64,000 nt of DNA. Source: Macrolepiota albuminosa (Eukaryota; Basidiomycota; Agaricomycetes; Agaricales; Agaricaceae). This document shows positions 48,091-61,300 of the stretch, one piece after another (position 1 is the first letter of the stretch; the number at the start of each line of letters is the position of its first letter). The notes under the pieces are model-generated. The model had not been told where the DNA came from. It saw only the letters and a list, made by a program, of their open reading frames with translations, and did no database searches. The position numbers and the translations under genes are program-made. Location: contig JAMWFC010000082.1 of assembly GCA_027475525.1 (NCBI GenBank), forward strand, positions 2,666,001 through 2,730,000. Direction: 5' to 3'.

Positions 48091-49637
48091 CTACACTTTG
48101 AGTAGGTGAGCCTTAATCGCTTCCGCTAATAATTGGTGGACTTTTTGCGTTGGATGTCCAGAATCTATAGATTTGCACCAGTAAGTAAACGTTATTACAG
48201 GTAAAAAGTGCCTCGTACTGTACCAGAAAAACCCTGTGGGATCAGCACATGTACAAAACCTATCGTTTTGTACATGTGAGTAAAACGATTGGTGTTGCTA
48301 GTCAAGGCTTACCCGGTAATGTTGGTAAACCCATAGTCTGCGGCGTTGTCCAAAACTGTGTTGAACCATGTATTCGCGTCGAAGGACAGAACAGTGGCGT
48401 CTACAACGTTATATGGTTCAACTCTCACAAGCCGATCGACTCCTGACAGACCTATGTGCTTAGCCGCGAACGCCGCAACGTGCTCTATGAGAGCGGTATT
48501 ATACAAGTCCGTATGTGCTTTTAGCAACGGTCCCTTTGAGCTGTTGATAGACGCGGGAGCCCGATATCCAGGAGGAACGTTGATGAATAGGTGGTTCTTC
48601 AGGCCATTGGAATAGGCCAATTCCTACGGTCATATAAAGATATGAGAGTCAGGGATATGTCTATACTGACCACAGCTTTGAAATAGGAACCCATCTCTTC
48701 CTCCCAAAACGCAGTGAAATTAGTTATCTGTATAGATTCACAATCGTGCATATTGATGACCTCGACACCAATGAGACGTACGGTTGTATTGGTCGTCGTA
48801 TCTCCGGTGTCATTGATACCAATCCACCACGTAGTTAGAGTCTCACGTGGGGGATGTGGTAGGACCACTGACGCATAAGCGACCCATTGATTGACTTGGT
48901 CTACCAGCGGAACCGTGTAATTATGATGAAGCGGGAGTCTAAAAAAATTCAGATTAGCGTCTAGGACCGGAGTGTTGAACGTTTGAAGCATAAAAAAAGC
49001 TTACAATGTTCCATCGATATCTGAACCTGCAAATGCAAAATCCCATAGTTGCGTGGAACAAGCAGTTGGGCTGCCTGAGAAACAACCAGTTAAGAATTCC
49101 AGCTGATTCGCAGACTCTTTAGTGTCCACCCTAACTGAATTAGGAGCGTATCAAATCACTAACCCAATTCGATCCATCAGAACTTGTCTAGGAAGGGCCT
49201 CAGAAAGGACAGTGTGACAGACTGAATGGATTTCACTAACCCAATTCGATCCATCAGAACTTGTCTAGGAAGGGCCTCAGAAAGGACAGTGTGACAGACT
49301 GAATGGATTGTTGTTGTTACACACATTTCTGGGACAATCTTGTTTGTCAAAATTTGTTGAGGTGTGAATGAAAGGTGCTGAAGGTCTCCAATGAAGCTGA
49401 ATCGTGGTGATAGCGGGCCACAATTGAGTTTGAATGTAAGTATACCTGAAGTTTGGATGGCCCAAGGTGCCTTGAACAAAGGAATAAGAGTCGCCAAACG
49501 CATAAACATATTGAATGTCTTCCCAATTGAACTTGTTAATAGCAGCACTGGTCAATTAGTTCTGACTGCGTTAGCAAGGGAGTGATGGGCGGCCACAAGG
49601 CAAACCAGGGAGGCGAGCAACTTGCAGAAATTCTCAT
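48091..49637 (-). CDS. secreted SGNH esterase, carbohydrate esterase family 16-like
   Basis: Probably an exo-acting acetyl esterase on hemicellulose oligosaccharides. Signal peptide-like sequence (CKLLASLVCLVAAHHSLANA), then the nucleophile block YAFGDSYSFVQGTLGH, SFIGDLQHLSFTPQQILTNK, SSDGSNWV, CSTQLWDFAFAGSDIDGTLL, TTWWIGINDTGDT (GxND block), and a C-terminal exon with DSGHPTQKVHQLLAEAIKAH, which carries the Asp and His of the triad, ending LKV and TAG at 48091-48093. Candidate start is the ATG at 49635-49637. The signal peptide is out of frame both with that ATG and with the GDS exon by one missing base each (near 49630 and 49560), and the joint before DSGHPT is also unclear. Duplication #14 lies inside. 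Confidence 0.78.
48246..48278. repeat. perfect 14-bp inverted repeat with 5-nt loop
   Basis: Arms 48246-48259 and 48265-48278 are fully complementary. In the model above it falls in an intron just before the last coding part of the CE16-like esterase. Confidence 0.85.
49156..49309. repeat. perfect 77-bp tandem duplication #14
   Basis: Copies 49156-49232 and 49233-49309, inside the CE16-like esterase. Confidence 0.97.
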
Positions 49638-50176
49638 AGGTGTACGTGGATGATCATACAGGCGTTCTGAAAAGCGATATTTAAAGGCATTCGATTGGGC
49701 CGTTTGCTCTCATAGCGGTCCGTCAAAACCCTCCTTCTGGCCCGATCTAATTTATCCAAGAAACATTGTCACATCACATCTTATCTCTGTCACTTTGTCC
49801 ACTTTCGCGCGGCCAAGATGACCTTGTCGTCTCACACTGCGCTCGCAGACTCTCGTCGGATTAGATCTCACGTCACGCGTTTGATTCCCCACCCACCATC
49901 CTACTCGTACTTACTCAGTCCCTCATAGTTAGCTTGACCTTCGGCTCCGGACTCAGAAATATCACTATTTCTCACGCATCGTCGCGCCATACATGAGTCA
50001 ATCTTCAACCGACACAAGCATACAACGAACAAATCCTCAGCCCTCACACATCACCATACGGCGAATTAATAAGTTACTGTTCCCGACTGCTTGTACTTCT
50101 TCATGCCTACCATGGACCATTACGCTGAACCCAGAGTTCTGGGAAAAAAGCCACAAGGACACCCTTCCAGCGATTT
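49638..50176. promoter_or_regulatory. divergent region between esterase and superoxide dismutase
   Basis: About 540 bp between divergent genes. A frame at 50111-50176 (MDHYAEPRVLGKK) could extend the superoxide dismutase at its N-terminus if one base is added in an A run near 50147-50152. I see no other gene. Confidence 0.4.
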
Positions 50177-50952
50177 ATGTTTGTCGCATTCGCTGCCGTC
50201 GCTTTTATCTATGGATACACCATGTATTCGGCGTGGACTTGGAATGGCCCATTTCTTCCCCCAGTGGAAAAGGTTGGAATTAGTTAGGAGACGCCGGTTG
50301 CGCCTCACTGACCTTGCCATATAGGCGGTCGTTATTCTTTCAGGACTATCTAATGTCACTGGAACCGTGACATTCTATCAGGCCAAGGGCCGTGGTCCAG
50401 TTCTTGTACAAGGTGATATACAAAACATGGATTCCGACGCTTCACGTGGTTTCCATGTTCAGTGCGTATTCCACTTTTCGGTACTGCGCTTCTCATTCGT
50501 GATTTAATAGCCAATCTGGTGACCTTACCAATGGCTGTCTCTCTACTGGTATTCATTTCAACCCGTTCAAAACAACTCATGGTGCACCTACGGATAAGAA
50601 TCGACATGTTGGGGATTTGGGAAACATTCAATCGGACACCTCTGGTTCAGCAGTCTTTTCCTTCACAGATTCCAAACTATCTCTGAACGGACCTCTGAGT
50701 ATTATTGGGTAGGCTTTGCTCGACTCTCTTCGGTCTGATGATTTATTGCGGTACTGACACTCTCATCACAGACGAGCTGTTGTAGTCCATGCTGTAAGTT
50801 TGACTAGAGTTGTTGGCGTTGTTTGTCTGGTCCTGACGTTACCGGTGACGTAGGGCACTGATGACCTAGGTAAGGGCGGTGATGAGGAATCCCTCAAGAC
50901 TGGAAATGCAGGGGCACGTGCTGCTTGTGGTGTCGTTGGCATAGTTGTATGA
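50177..50952 (+). CDS. Cu/Zn superoxide dismutase with N-terminal membrane anchor
   Basis: Dismutates superoxide. ATG at 50177 begins [20 protein letters not shown], a hydrophobic signal-anchor or signal peptide, so the enzyme is likely secreted or membrane-bound rather than cytosolic. The fold follows after an intron: [34 protein letters not shown] (copper His pair, the second His split by an intron), [20 protein letters not shown] (bridging and zinc His), [20 protein letters not shown] (zinc Asp), [20 protein letters not shown] (copper His) and [16 protein letters not shown] with the active-site Arg and the disulfide Cys. TGA at 50950-50952. Introns at about 50271-50323, 50461-50509, 50711-50772 and 50792-50852. 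All metal ligands are present. Confidence 0.92.
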
Positions 50953-51053
50953 TAATGGGGCGCCGAATGCTATACTCAGGTGATATGCCAATTTTGATGT
51001 TTGTACTTTATATCCACAGACTCTTTACATTGCGAATCTTAACTCGGTCTCCG

Positions 51054-51207
51054 GAATTAATACTTGCCATCGAGCATGACTGAGCATCTGACATTTCACT
51101 GCCTGAAGTATGCGCTGTCCTTAGTCCTTTGAATTAATACTTGCCATCGAGCATGACTGAGCATCTGACATTTCACTGCCTGAAGTATGCGCTGTCCTTA
51201 GTCCTTT
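51054..51207. repeat. perfect 77-bp tandem duplication #15
   Basis: Copies 51054-51130 and 51131-51207, between the superoxide dismutase and GH131 genes, which are convergent. Confidence 0.97.
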
Positions 51208-51303
51208 CGAATATCCATATAGTACTCAACTTCGTTAAGTACTCGTTGACAATCAGTCTGTCTACTGCTCAAGTCATTACCTTGTTTGTTGCATTGGCAC
51301 CAA

Positions 51304-52668
51304 TCACAGGCACTGTCAGAGTACATAGTTAGAATCTAGATGGAAGGACGACTTCAAGAAAGCCTACCTGATAGTAGTAGGGGGTGAAACAGCAGTGCAA
51401 GTGTATGGACTCGCGCAAATAGTAGGACCAGTATAACCAGTTCCTGTCATGATTATTGGGATGCATAAGAGCTCATGAGTGATTGATTCATACCACCACA
51501 TTGGGCCCACTGAGGTACCGTGGCCGTCGGTGCTGTTGTAGTGCTCGAAGTTGTCGTGGTAGGGGCGACCGTAGTGCTTGCTGGCGACTCAGCCGTGGTA
51601 GTTGAGTGTGAGGGCGAGGTACCGGTCGTAGCGACGGAACCGCTACCAATGGTGGTGGTGATGGGGCCAGATTCGACGTAGACTCCGGAGAAGAACCAAT
51701 CCTCGACGTCGTTAGCGGTGATAAGGCGCAAGACTCCCAAATGCCAATCGGCAGAGTTGGTGGAGGTCGCCGCTGCAATGTTCGCAACCACCTTAGTAAG
51801 GGGAGAAGAGCCAGTCGAAGCCCACAGCCCAACAGTGCCAGCAGAAAACTTTCAGAGAAATCTCAGTCTACGTCATGACGAGGAAATATGCATGCTTGCG
51901 CCACCAACATCAATATCATAGGCAAAGTTGTACCATGTGTCCGCGGTGAAGGGGGTACTCCATTTCTCGACACTCGTAACCATCCACACAAGGTTCGTCG
52001 GATTCGAACCTACACCATATTTGAGCTATAGGCATTGGAGTCAGTGCTGCATCAGGTGGCGTTACTAGATAGAATTACCTCCGTAAAGTGACTTTCAAAG
52101 AAGCAAATTTGATGCTCATAAGCGGCCTATCAAGTGATTAAAGCATGTTAGCTGCGCATTTGTAATATTATAAATAAATGGAATACGTTTGGGGGATTCG
52201 TAGCCGAACGCTTCAGGGAGAAGTGATAAAAGAGATTTCCGGTTCCCAGGTTGGCAGTGGTTTGAGGAATCAACTCAGAACGTTCCATTGTTTGACCGTT
52301 CCAATTAGAGGTCGAGTCAATAGTTAGCTTAAGGCCGTGCGACTCAGCGGTATCAGCAGGGTTCTTATAAGAAGAATCCAATGCTAGATAGTGGGAAGTG
52401 GCTCCGCTTCCATGGATGTACTAAGGAACTTAAAAAGACTCTCGACACAATGAGAAAAAAGATATGCTCACCCATTGATACTCGCCAACTTGGTTAGACC
52501 ATGACCCTGCAAAAAAATCAGTGCCATGAGTTTTGAACGAATAGGGACTCACAGGTGTCAAAATCAGCAACAGTGGCATAGTAGTTAAAATCGCCAGACC
52601 AGATGGTTGTACCTGCGCGAGCAGCGAGAACAAAAGCAGAAAGCGAGATCCACGAGAGAGAAATCATG
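51304..52668 (-). CDS. GH131 glucanase with C-terminal CBM1
   Basis: Secreted beta-glucan/cellulose-active enzyme. The ATG at 52666-52668 gives a signal peptide (MISLSWISLSAFVLAARAG) followed by TTIWSGDFNYYATVADFDTW, SWSNQVGEYQWYIHGSG, SHGLKLTIDSTSNWNGQTME, RSELIPQTTANLGTGNLFYH, AYEHQICFFESHFTELKYG and KWSTPFTADTWYNFAYDID, the GH131 order. A Ser/Thr linker (about 51530-51650) leads to the cellulose-binding module: PQWAQCGG, then across an intron GTGYTGPTICASPYTCTAV. The CBM1 end (SP-YYYQ, then CL and TGA at 51304-51306 across a last intron) needs six Cs where 51397-51401 has five. Apart from that the cysteine pattern is complete. Confidence 0.9.
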
Positions 52669-53025
52669 TTTCGCAAGTGCAATAGTGAGAGAGTAGATTT
52701 GCCGTCAAGACAATTTATATGACATGACGTAAAGCCCTCTTAATTGAGCGCAGCCCCCACACATGATAGGTGTCGGTCAGCCCTCGCTCCATTGGTATCG
52801 CAGAAGCCGTACAACAGGAAAATCATCGGAATCGGGAAAACAGCGAGAAAATGCACTTCTCAAAAGCAAGTCATTAAAAATCAGTTATCGACTCGGAGGT
52901 CACGCGCACGGGACGTATGCAACAGAGTAAAATTGGATGGTATGGATTGACAAACGATTAATCCGAGATATCAATGCGCCAAGAGATGATGTAACATGTC
53001 CGGGTGCACACGCTGCTCTGATGCG
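52669..53025. other. intergenic region
   Basis: About 360 bp upstream of GH131 and downstream of the CSC1 gene. No gene or repeat seen. Confidence 0.5.
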
Positions 53026-56000
53026 TCACTCTCGTCTGTTAAACATCCATGCCGTCAACCAGGATTTGCCAGATGCGGCTTTCTGAGTCTGTTTTTCGTC
53101 CTCGGTCTGATTTACCATCACTGCTCTCTCCTCCGCAAGAACTTCGTTAAAAATCGCCTGTCGAGCAGTAATATTGGTCAGGTTACCACGCGATACATTC
53201 GACATGCGGGAAGTTGAATCATTTGTATGCAACGAGTGAACTTGACCATGAGCCTGTGGTAACGAGCCTTGGACAGCGATATATGAATGAGACAGTGGGG
53301 CAGCAACAATAGACGAAGTTCTACCAAGTCCCAAGCCCCTGATATCCTCTTGAAGAGATTCGCCTCTGACAGCTGGGGGTCTCTTCAAAGTTCCCGCTTC
53401 GATGCTTACTGATGTTGCTCCGTTTGATTTCCGGCGGTATGTTGAGGGTCTCCATGGCCGCAGTGGCGATTCCGCGACTCCTTTACACTCTACACGCCGG
53501 GCAATTACTGGCGGTAGTTCGATGTTTTCAGTGCCATTAATGGGCCGCAACGACCCTGTACTTGATTTCTTACTCGGACCAGGACTGTGTTTGTCAGAAG
53601 TCTGTTCAGGGTATACAGATTCGTTGAGGTTCGACCATGATCCAAGTTGACCCGCTACAGCGTCCACAGAAAGCGAAACTTTGAGATCAACGGTATCATC
53701 AAGGTCTAAGGTTCCAAAAGGATCTCGTGGCAGCCACAGGACATTGTCGAACTTTCCCGTGTAAAAAGGGTTGTCATACGGCAAATCTACGGTTGTTTCA
53801 TCATCCCAAGGAACAGGCGGAAGATGCTTGACCACAGGACCAGATACGTTTGTAAGCGGATAATCCGTACCGTTTTCTCGGGGAGATTCGCTCAATGATG
53901 AAGCTCTACCAAGCGTCTCAGAATCATGGTGAATAGGGTTTACCCGGTAGAATTCTGCATTTTGGGAGCGAAAAGGATTGGGGTGTCTATAACGTGGGTA
54001 ATGGGGTCTGACTGTGGCATACGAAAAGTTGATCCATTTTGGTAGTCGCCAGCTCAGGATTGAGGGCAGCCCAAGTTGTGAAGATGGCATAATTGGGGTG
54101 GAGTCGTTTAGGTTGTGTTGATCAGTTTGAATATCGTTGAACGCAACACCCTGTAAATTGCAGACTAGGTTGGCTTCGTCAATATCATCATGCTCAAACT
54201 GTGCGCGGCACATCCGGGTCATCCTGAAAGATGTGATACAATCATCGTACAACTGATATCATGTACTTACAAGAGTTTTATGACGACCGTGAAAAGGATT
54301 AAAATTGCGGCAAGACCAACGTCGACGCTTTTCTTCAATACGACCATGTATGCAAGAAAAATTGCCTGACAAACCAAAGTTGAATATAAGGATAAACCAG
54401 CGAGGTGGATCAGTGATTACTTGTGCAAGGAGCAAACCTGTGCAAAAATTAGTGCTTTGACATTCCAAGCAAGATATACAATTGACCATCGAGAGAATAA
54501 CGGACGATACGTATTAATAGCACCTTTCCATTGTTCTCGTAATTCTTAGCATAGACATGGATTAACTACATTATAATTAATCGTGAGTATGAAGGAAGCA
54601 TGATGGGAGATCAACATGCCTGATTTTTTACCACTCCTAGCGAGCACTGTCAGGAGAATCATACCTGTTGTTGAGTGACCAAGCGCACCTGATTGAACGA
54701 AGAAATACAAGACTCCAAACGGGATGACCAAAGGGTTTAAGACGGCAAAAAGAAATATTACATGTGCGACAAGCATGTGACTGGGAAGCCAATCTTGAAA
54801 CTATTTCAATCCACATAATAAACCAATAAATATCAGCGTACAATAGTAATTGAACGTTCGGGGCCGTATGCCAACGGCACGTTTGCGTCTGGAGTGCCAC
54901 ATTCAAGTTAGTGCGGTCGGTTATGATAGTAGATGTGAAAACGGACGGCGTTACTTGTCTTGACGTAGTAGGATGCAAGATGAGTGGCAGCTATACATCC
55001 ATGGCTTTAGTGTCACAAGGTGCTGTGAAAAGATACGCACTCCCACTAAGGCCATTGGGTCAGTTGCAACGTTTTAGATTAAAACTGTTCAGTACTCACA
55101 CAATGCAAGCTCAAAACCTCCATGTATGGCAGTGGTAAAAATGACTAGGAGGAAAGATTGAGTCGGAACAGTCCTCACGAGCAATCGAGTCTACACACGC
55201 CAACCAACATAAAACGGGCCAGCTGTTGGAAAACTATCCGCAACAACCTGGAGGATGTCAGGGGGCGGAGCTGATGGATTGAAAGATTGTAAAAGCGATT
55301 GGAGCGCGGCAGTTCCGACACAGAAGAAGACAAGAACGTTCACGATGAGGAATTTGTAGTAGCGGGTCATGATGATGTCGTGCATGGCTGATAGAGTCAT
55401 GAAGTTATGGGCCTTTTTGGCAATCAAAAGAAGTATTAGAGGTATCAAGAGGGCAAGAAGAGCAACCAGCAAGGTTGGTAAAAATGATTGGATTAATTCT
55501 TCCTCCCACGCATGCCGATTGAGATAACTTTTCTGGAAAGGCAATGAGGCAATTCATGAGAATAGATACTCATTTGGATTGATACTAAATAGGAAAACCC
55601 ACCAGTCCTGGCCAGAAAAGGCTGATATTCTGGATAGAAACTAAACCGACGAACAAGGAAACGGGGAAGAGCCAAAACAGGGTGAATGCCCTGTCGTGTT
55701 GTCGATGAGTTTCCTTAATACGGCGTTGGGCCATTGACTGACCAGACACCTAGGTTAACGACCCAGTCTTTCACAAACTTCGAGAACAGTAATCAGTGTC
55801 GTCATTAAGTATTAAAAGCGGTATCTCACTTCAACATCGAAAGAAGATTTCATTACACGCATCCAATCGAGGTCCTGATACATAGGAGCCATAGTAACCA
55901 TGCATACCAGAGGGTTGTTGGGATGGGCTGCCAGATACTTGCAAGCCCGACGAGCATCAGCGGCGTCGAAAAATGTCACAAAGGCTGTTGAAAGAGGTTC

Positions 56001-57832
56001 ATAATCACTGGGGGCTTTTGATCGACTTTCATTCACTAAGGACGATAACATGTTGAGTTTGGTTGTGTAATAATCGATGGCTGGCACAGTCTTGCCCGCA
56101 AATAGATGGTTGAGATTGATAAGTGGCTGGTATGCATCAAGACTGCTCCGGGGAAGACTGTAAAGAGCTTCCCATATCGTGTCGTGACGACGAAACGGAA
56201 GGTGTAGCGGACTGCCGCATGGAGAATCGACACATTCGGGACTATTGTCTAATGGTCGAGACCGAAGCTTTCGGAAAGCATTTCTGGACGACGCATTCAA
56301 AAACTTTTTCGAGCGTAACACAAGTGATTCTTGCAGCCCAAACTCCTCTACAAAAGGACCAAGGACCTCTATGAGCTGATCCATGCGCGCCTCTTCATCG
56401 ACGTCGACTCCTCGTGCACCTCGTTCAGAATCGGTGGCAGCGGCTCGTTGTTTCCTGGAAATTTCCACCGCCCTATTTTGGCCTGATGCAACTGGCAAGT
56501 TGGCATGGCGCCTGTCCATCGCTTCCTTGACAGTCAGCAGGGTTTTTTTAGCCAATCTGATGTGTGCAGTTTCAAGGAGGCATAAAATAGCTTCTCTGCG
56601 TTCTATCAGTGAAGCTATGAGAGACATCTTTCGAGAAATCACAACCCGTTCAATGTCCGGGACATCTTCTGTAGTGCATGATGCAGAAATATCAGAGTTC
56701 TGATTACCGTTGGAGCGATCTGAATTGTTTCCACGAGGCAGAAGGGGAATAGGTGGCATATAGCTGGGTATCCTCTTCGCCCGATTAAACAGGAAAGCAA
56801 AAGATCGATTGAAGAAACCAGGTTGAAATGTAGAAGTGAGTTTCATGAATGGTTTCTTGAGCTTACGAGACATGTAAAACTCAAAATATTCCTTAAGGTC
56901 CTTTTCATTTCGAAGACACATAGGAACGTTTGAGACCATAACCGTGCGGAGCCTGAGTCCTCGATTCGGATGGTTGCGTTCGGGAATAGGTACATCGCCA
57001 AAGCTATACTGAGGATGGGGATGAGGGTGATTTAAGTTATCCTGGTCTGCAAGGCGTTTCGAAAGCAGCTTTAAGCGAGCGTTTCGGTAATTGAATGCAC
57101 CGTGACAAATCCATACAAGGGCCATCATCCACGTAAGGGTCACCCAGAAGAGTAGACATATGTGAATCCACAGCAATGATCGTCCCTTGGCCGTTCCGAC
57201 AAGCGATGATATTGAGGCTCGGGTCATTGACTTCGGAGAAACAGTTTCTTCGGAGAAATTTAGGTGGATGGGGAAGAGGATGGGAAATGTGGAAAAAGTA
57301 TGCAGTAACGTGAACCAAACTAATGGTTGGTCAGTAATAGAACCACCGAAGACGAGGATTGAACATACAGCAACCACGCAGAAACCGAGCATACAAGGTT
57401 GCATCGATGCCTCGTAGCTCGAGCATTTCCATTTCCGAGAATGCGATGACCTGCCTTGTCCAACAAAGTGGCCATCCTGTAGGCAACGGCGGCGAGGGGA
57501 TCCTGATCATGAACTTTACTGAGTGCCAAATCAATGTCAGGAGAAAAGTGATTACTTTGCCCAGGATCTGCCTTGATATAAGCTAATAGAAAGAGAACAG
57601 ATGAACCAATTAATGCAAGGCCAGTGTTACTTCGAAGTACCCACTATCCAAATTCCCAAGATTCGCGTGAACCTAAGGCATCTGAATGTGCAGCGTGCTT
57701 TCCCCTTCTCTTCCTCTTCATGTATTCATGGCCAGTTATACAAATCAAAGTTAAACCGAGTGCCATAACTGACTGATTGATAAGACCGCTAAAACCGAAG
57801 ACGTTCAACCCCATGAACATGAGGGTTTGCAT
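53026..57832 (-). CDS. CSC1/OSCA-type calcium-permeable channel
   Basis: Osmosensitive cation channel of the DUF221 family, plasma membrane or vacuole. The ATG at 57830-57832 starts a first helix (FSGLINQSVMALGLTLICIT). A second block has helices at about 57350-57404 and 57110-57180, then the large cytosolic PHM7 domain: LRTVMVSNVPMCLRNEKDLK, the YKLxxL-like TKLNMLSSLV and STAFVTFFDAADARRACKYL, then MAPMYQDLDWMRVM. The channel core follows (SFLPTLLVALLALLIPLILL, YYKFLIVNVLVFFCVGTAAL and further helices to about 54400). The last exon (53026-54252) is a 400-residue cytosolic tail with PYDNPFYTGKFDNVLWLPRD, a motif shared by fungal family members, and is Ser/Pro-rich, so probably phosphorylated. 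It is among the longest genes in the window. Confidence 0.88.
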
Positions 57833-58312
57833 TGACTGTCAAGTAAATACCTATAGTTCTTCGAGAATGGCCTGGTTTGAATGTCTCCCATAGTATATCA
57901 GAAATTGCAAGGTAGACGAAGGGAAATGATTAAAGACAGGAAACGATTTCCTTAGAGCACAAGTACCACGTGACAAAACAAGCTCTTGCTTTAAGTTCTT
58001 TCTACATGGCTTACTGACAACTCTGGTTTAGATGGTAGTGTGTTCACTAGTAATAGTGTTTGCACGCCTGCGCTGGGGTCAATTGATGGATTCGTCATGG
58101 CGTCATTTTTGGAAGTGATCTGGGGTTACATAGAAAAGCCGTCAAGTGATCGCGACCAATCACGTGAAATGCTAGGTTTGAGTAAAACTGAATCAACCTC
58201 TCGAGATCTCTAGGCCAGGTATTATAGTACTCTGGAGGAAGTTCCTCTAACATCGTATCTTGAAAAAGGTATATTTCGCAGTTCTAACAGGAACCCGTAT
58301 ACTTCATGCAAT
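57833..58312. other. intergenic region
   Basis: About 480 bp between the CSC1 start and the dipeptidyl-peptidase stop, both on the minus strand. It should hold the CSC1 promoter. No gene or repeat seen. Confidence 0.45.
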
Positions 58313-61300
58313 TCAGTCCTTTCCGATGAACTCGTCGAACCATCTGAACACCTCATAGTGCCACTTGAGGCTATTGACAACATAAAATTTGGGCAAATGG
58401 ACAAGGAAAGAACGGACCTGTTTCCATGTTTAAGAACCCAGTGGTTCTCGTCCGGAAATATGACCAATCGACTTCGAATACCACGCCTAATGGGAAGAGC
58501 ATTAACGGATATGAAAACATAATGCAACTGACACGCACTGTTGCAATGCATGGAAGGCGCCAATACTCTCTGTTTCAGGGAGCCTATAGTCTTTGCTGCC
58601 ATGAATAAGAAGTTGGGGTGTGGTCCAATTGTTTACAAAGTTTGAGGGGCTGTATCTAGTAGGTTGCGTTATGAAAAGCAGTGATCATGATGTTAGGAAG
58701 ACTTAGATCACGTACTTTTTAGAAAGTGCCTCACTCTTATTCTCCCAGGGTCTGAGAGTGTTATTTCCATATCGTGCTCAAGATTAAACAGAATAGTACT
58801 AACCTTCCTCCCCATTCGTGATTGAACTACACTCTAGGGTTAATGCTTGAGCGAATACTTCCAACTTGAAAACTTACGAAAAACAACTCGTCCGTAGAAT
58901 AACCATTGTAGTTAGAATCGAATACCTGAATTGGGAAATTTTCTCAAATGGCCGAAAAGAGGCCGAAAGGGCTCACTCCATCGTGACACACGAGAGCCTA
59001 AATCTTGTCAGAGACAAAGGAGCACTTTCAAGCCTGATACATACTTTGAAACCAAAGCCATACTCAGGATGTCCCTGAATCCAGCTGTAACCAAGGGTGA
59101 GTCTTCGCTATTAATAGATCCTCAAGTCGTCGCACTTAATAGCATAACCGCCCCAACTGGCACCGGCAGCGACGGCACGATCGGCGTCAATCTACGAGGT
59201 TGTAAAGTTTTTCTAGAACTGACTGTAGAAGATTACCCTCACCTCAGGATATGTTTTCAGAACGTACTTCCAACCCATTTGCAGATCAACAAACGGCTTT
59301 CCGCCCCAATCCTCTGCAATGGCGTCTGTAAACTCTATCACGCTGGGTGAGAATTGCATTCAGTTTTGGAGCGGAATTCGTACCTTGCCCGAATGTCGTA
59401 CTTCCAGTCGGGTTGATGAGAATCACGAAGTATCCTTGCTGAGCGAAAACTGAGGAACCAAAGATTAAGGTTTCATCTCGTCAAACTATAACTTCCCGCA
59501 TACCATTAGGATTCCAACGAGTAGACCATTGATCTTCCCAAGCGCCTTGGGGTCCTGGAAAGGACTAAGATAAAAACAGACGGAGGTTTGGAGAAGTCAG
59601 ACCTCCATGAATGAGAAGAACCACCGGCCATTTCTTTGTTTCGCCTGCCTTCCATCCACGTGGCTTTAAAATCCAGCCCTGGACGTCTTTATCCAAAGCG
59701 CCTTTGAACCAGAAGGACTCGCCAGAGTCAAGGTGCATGTGTTGAAGTGCAGCCTCAGTCAGGTGCGTGATTTGCTCAACCTTGCCATTGAAACGAACAG
59801 ACGCCTCGCTTTGCAGTATCGAAGCCTCTAATACCTGAAGATCGCGGATGATGAAAACGTCGTTGGGCGAAGTGAAAGACGATTGACTAAACAAGAGGCG
59901 CCCGTAAAAAAGTGGCTGTATTCCAGAAGCCGCCTTCCTATCGGTCAGTGCTACGGGTGTTATGTATTTCTTGGACAGCGTTGGGTGTGTTGTAGATTCT
60001 GCAGGAGTGGGAGGTACAGGGAGCACAAAGACTTTAACTTTGGCTTCATCCCCAGCAGTGAAAAATATTAAATTTCCTTCTTTTGAGAACTATGCGGTGT
60101 CAATGTTGTGGTCACGGTGGAGGACACAAACCTTACTGCCAAACTTCCGGGAGAACGATCCCAATCTTGCGTCAGGGTAAATCGAACATCCTTTTCGAGG
60201 TCGTAGATAACAATTTTTGCTCTATCAGTCTATTAAAATGAATTCGAAATGATGGAAAAACAGACGTACCTGTCGCTCTCGTAACCATCTTCGTCCAGCT
60301 CCAGCCAGGCGACTTTGGTTCCTTGGGGATTGAAGACTGGGCTATGAGTAGCACCTTGTTTGCCGGAAGTAAGCTCTTGACGTTTATTGATGTCCTTGAT
60401 GTTAACAATGTAAATCTATGCAAAGAAGTTAAGCAACCCGTCAAATATCGGATAAACAGCGCAAACATTCTGTTTCGTGTGCCAGGCGTTATTCAATTGA
60501 GGATCTAATGTTGTGTAGACGACCCAGTCGTGAGAGATATGGAAATCATCAGCTCCACCAAAAGGTTCAACAGGAGAACTCTAAAGAAAGTGTCCAATAT
60601 GAAGTCAGGTCGCGTGATGTCAAAGCGAAGCTTACGTGCTTCGTTCCTTGCAACAGGTTGGTGAATTGTCCGTCAAACACCCACTTGCGGTCGGCATCCT
60701 GGTATAGCGAAACACTGAACAGAGATGACTTCTTGGGTCCAACCCAAGTATCCCAATGACGTTCATATGTTGCGTCGTAGACATATGCCGAGTTTCCACG
60801 GGATTCGTAGGCATCGTCCTGCTCGGCAACCGAAGTCAAGTTACCATCGGAATACACGTAGTCAGAGAAAACCAGGACACGAGACTCAATTGAGTAGCGG
60901 AAGTTCGTAGCAGATTTATTAGGAAGTTTCGCGATCAGAACGGGAGTGTTAGTGGCCGTAAGCACGTCTGTGTCTCCTCGAGAAGAGGTCTCGAGCGCAA
61001 CATCCAACGCATATATCTCAAGGCCGACTTCCCCTTCTACAACATGCGCAATCGTTCGAGACTGAATCCAAAAAGCTTCTCCGCCTTTTTCAAGCTGCGG
61101 AATTTTGAGTGAATAGTTAGAAATCAAACCGGTGACGCAACACGAACTTGAATCTCTAAAGGCTTCGCTGATGATTCTATAGGTGACACTATAAGGGACT
61201 TCTTATTCCTAATGATAATTTGGACCACCATCGATTCATGCTATCCAAAGAACTCACTTCTTGTCATCAAATGAATATTCACTGATGGGCACGAGCACAA

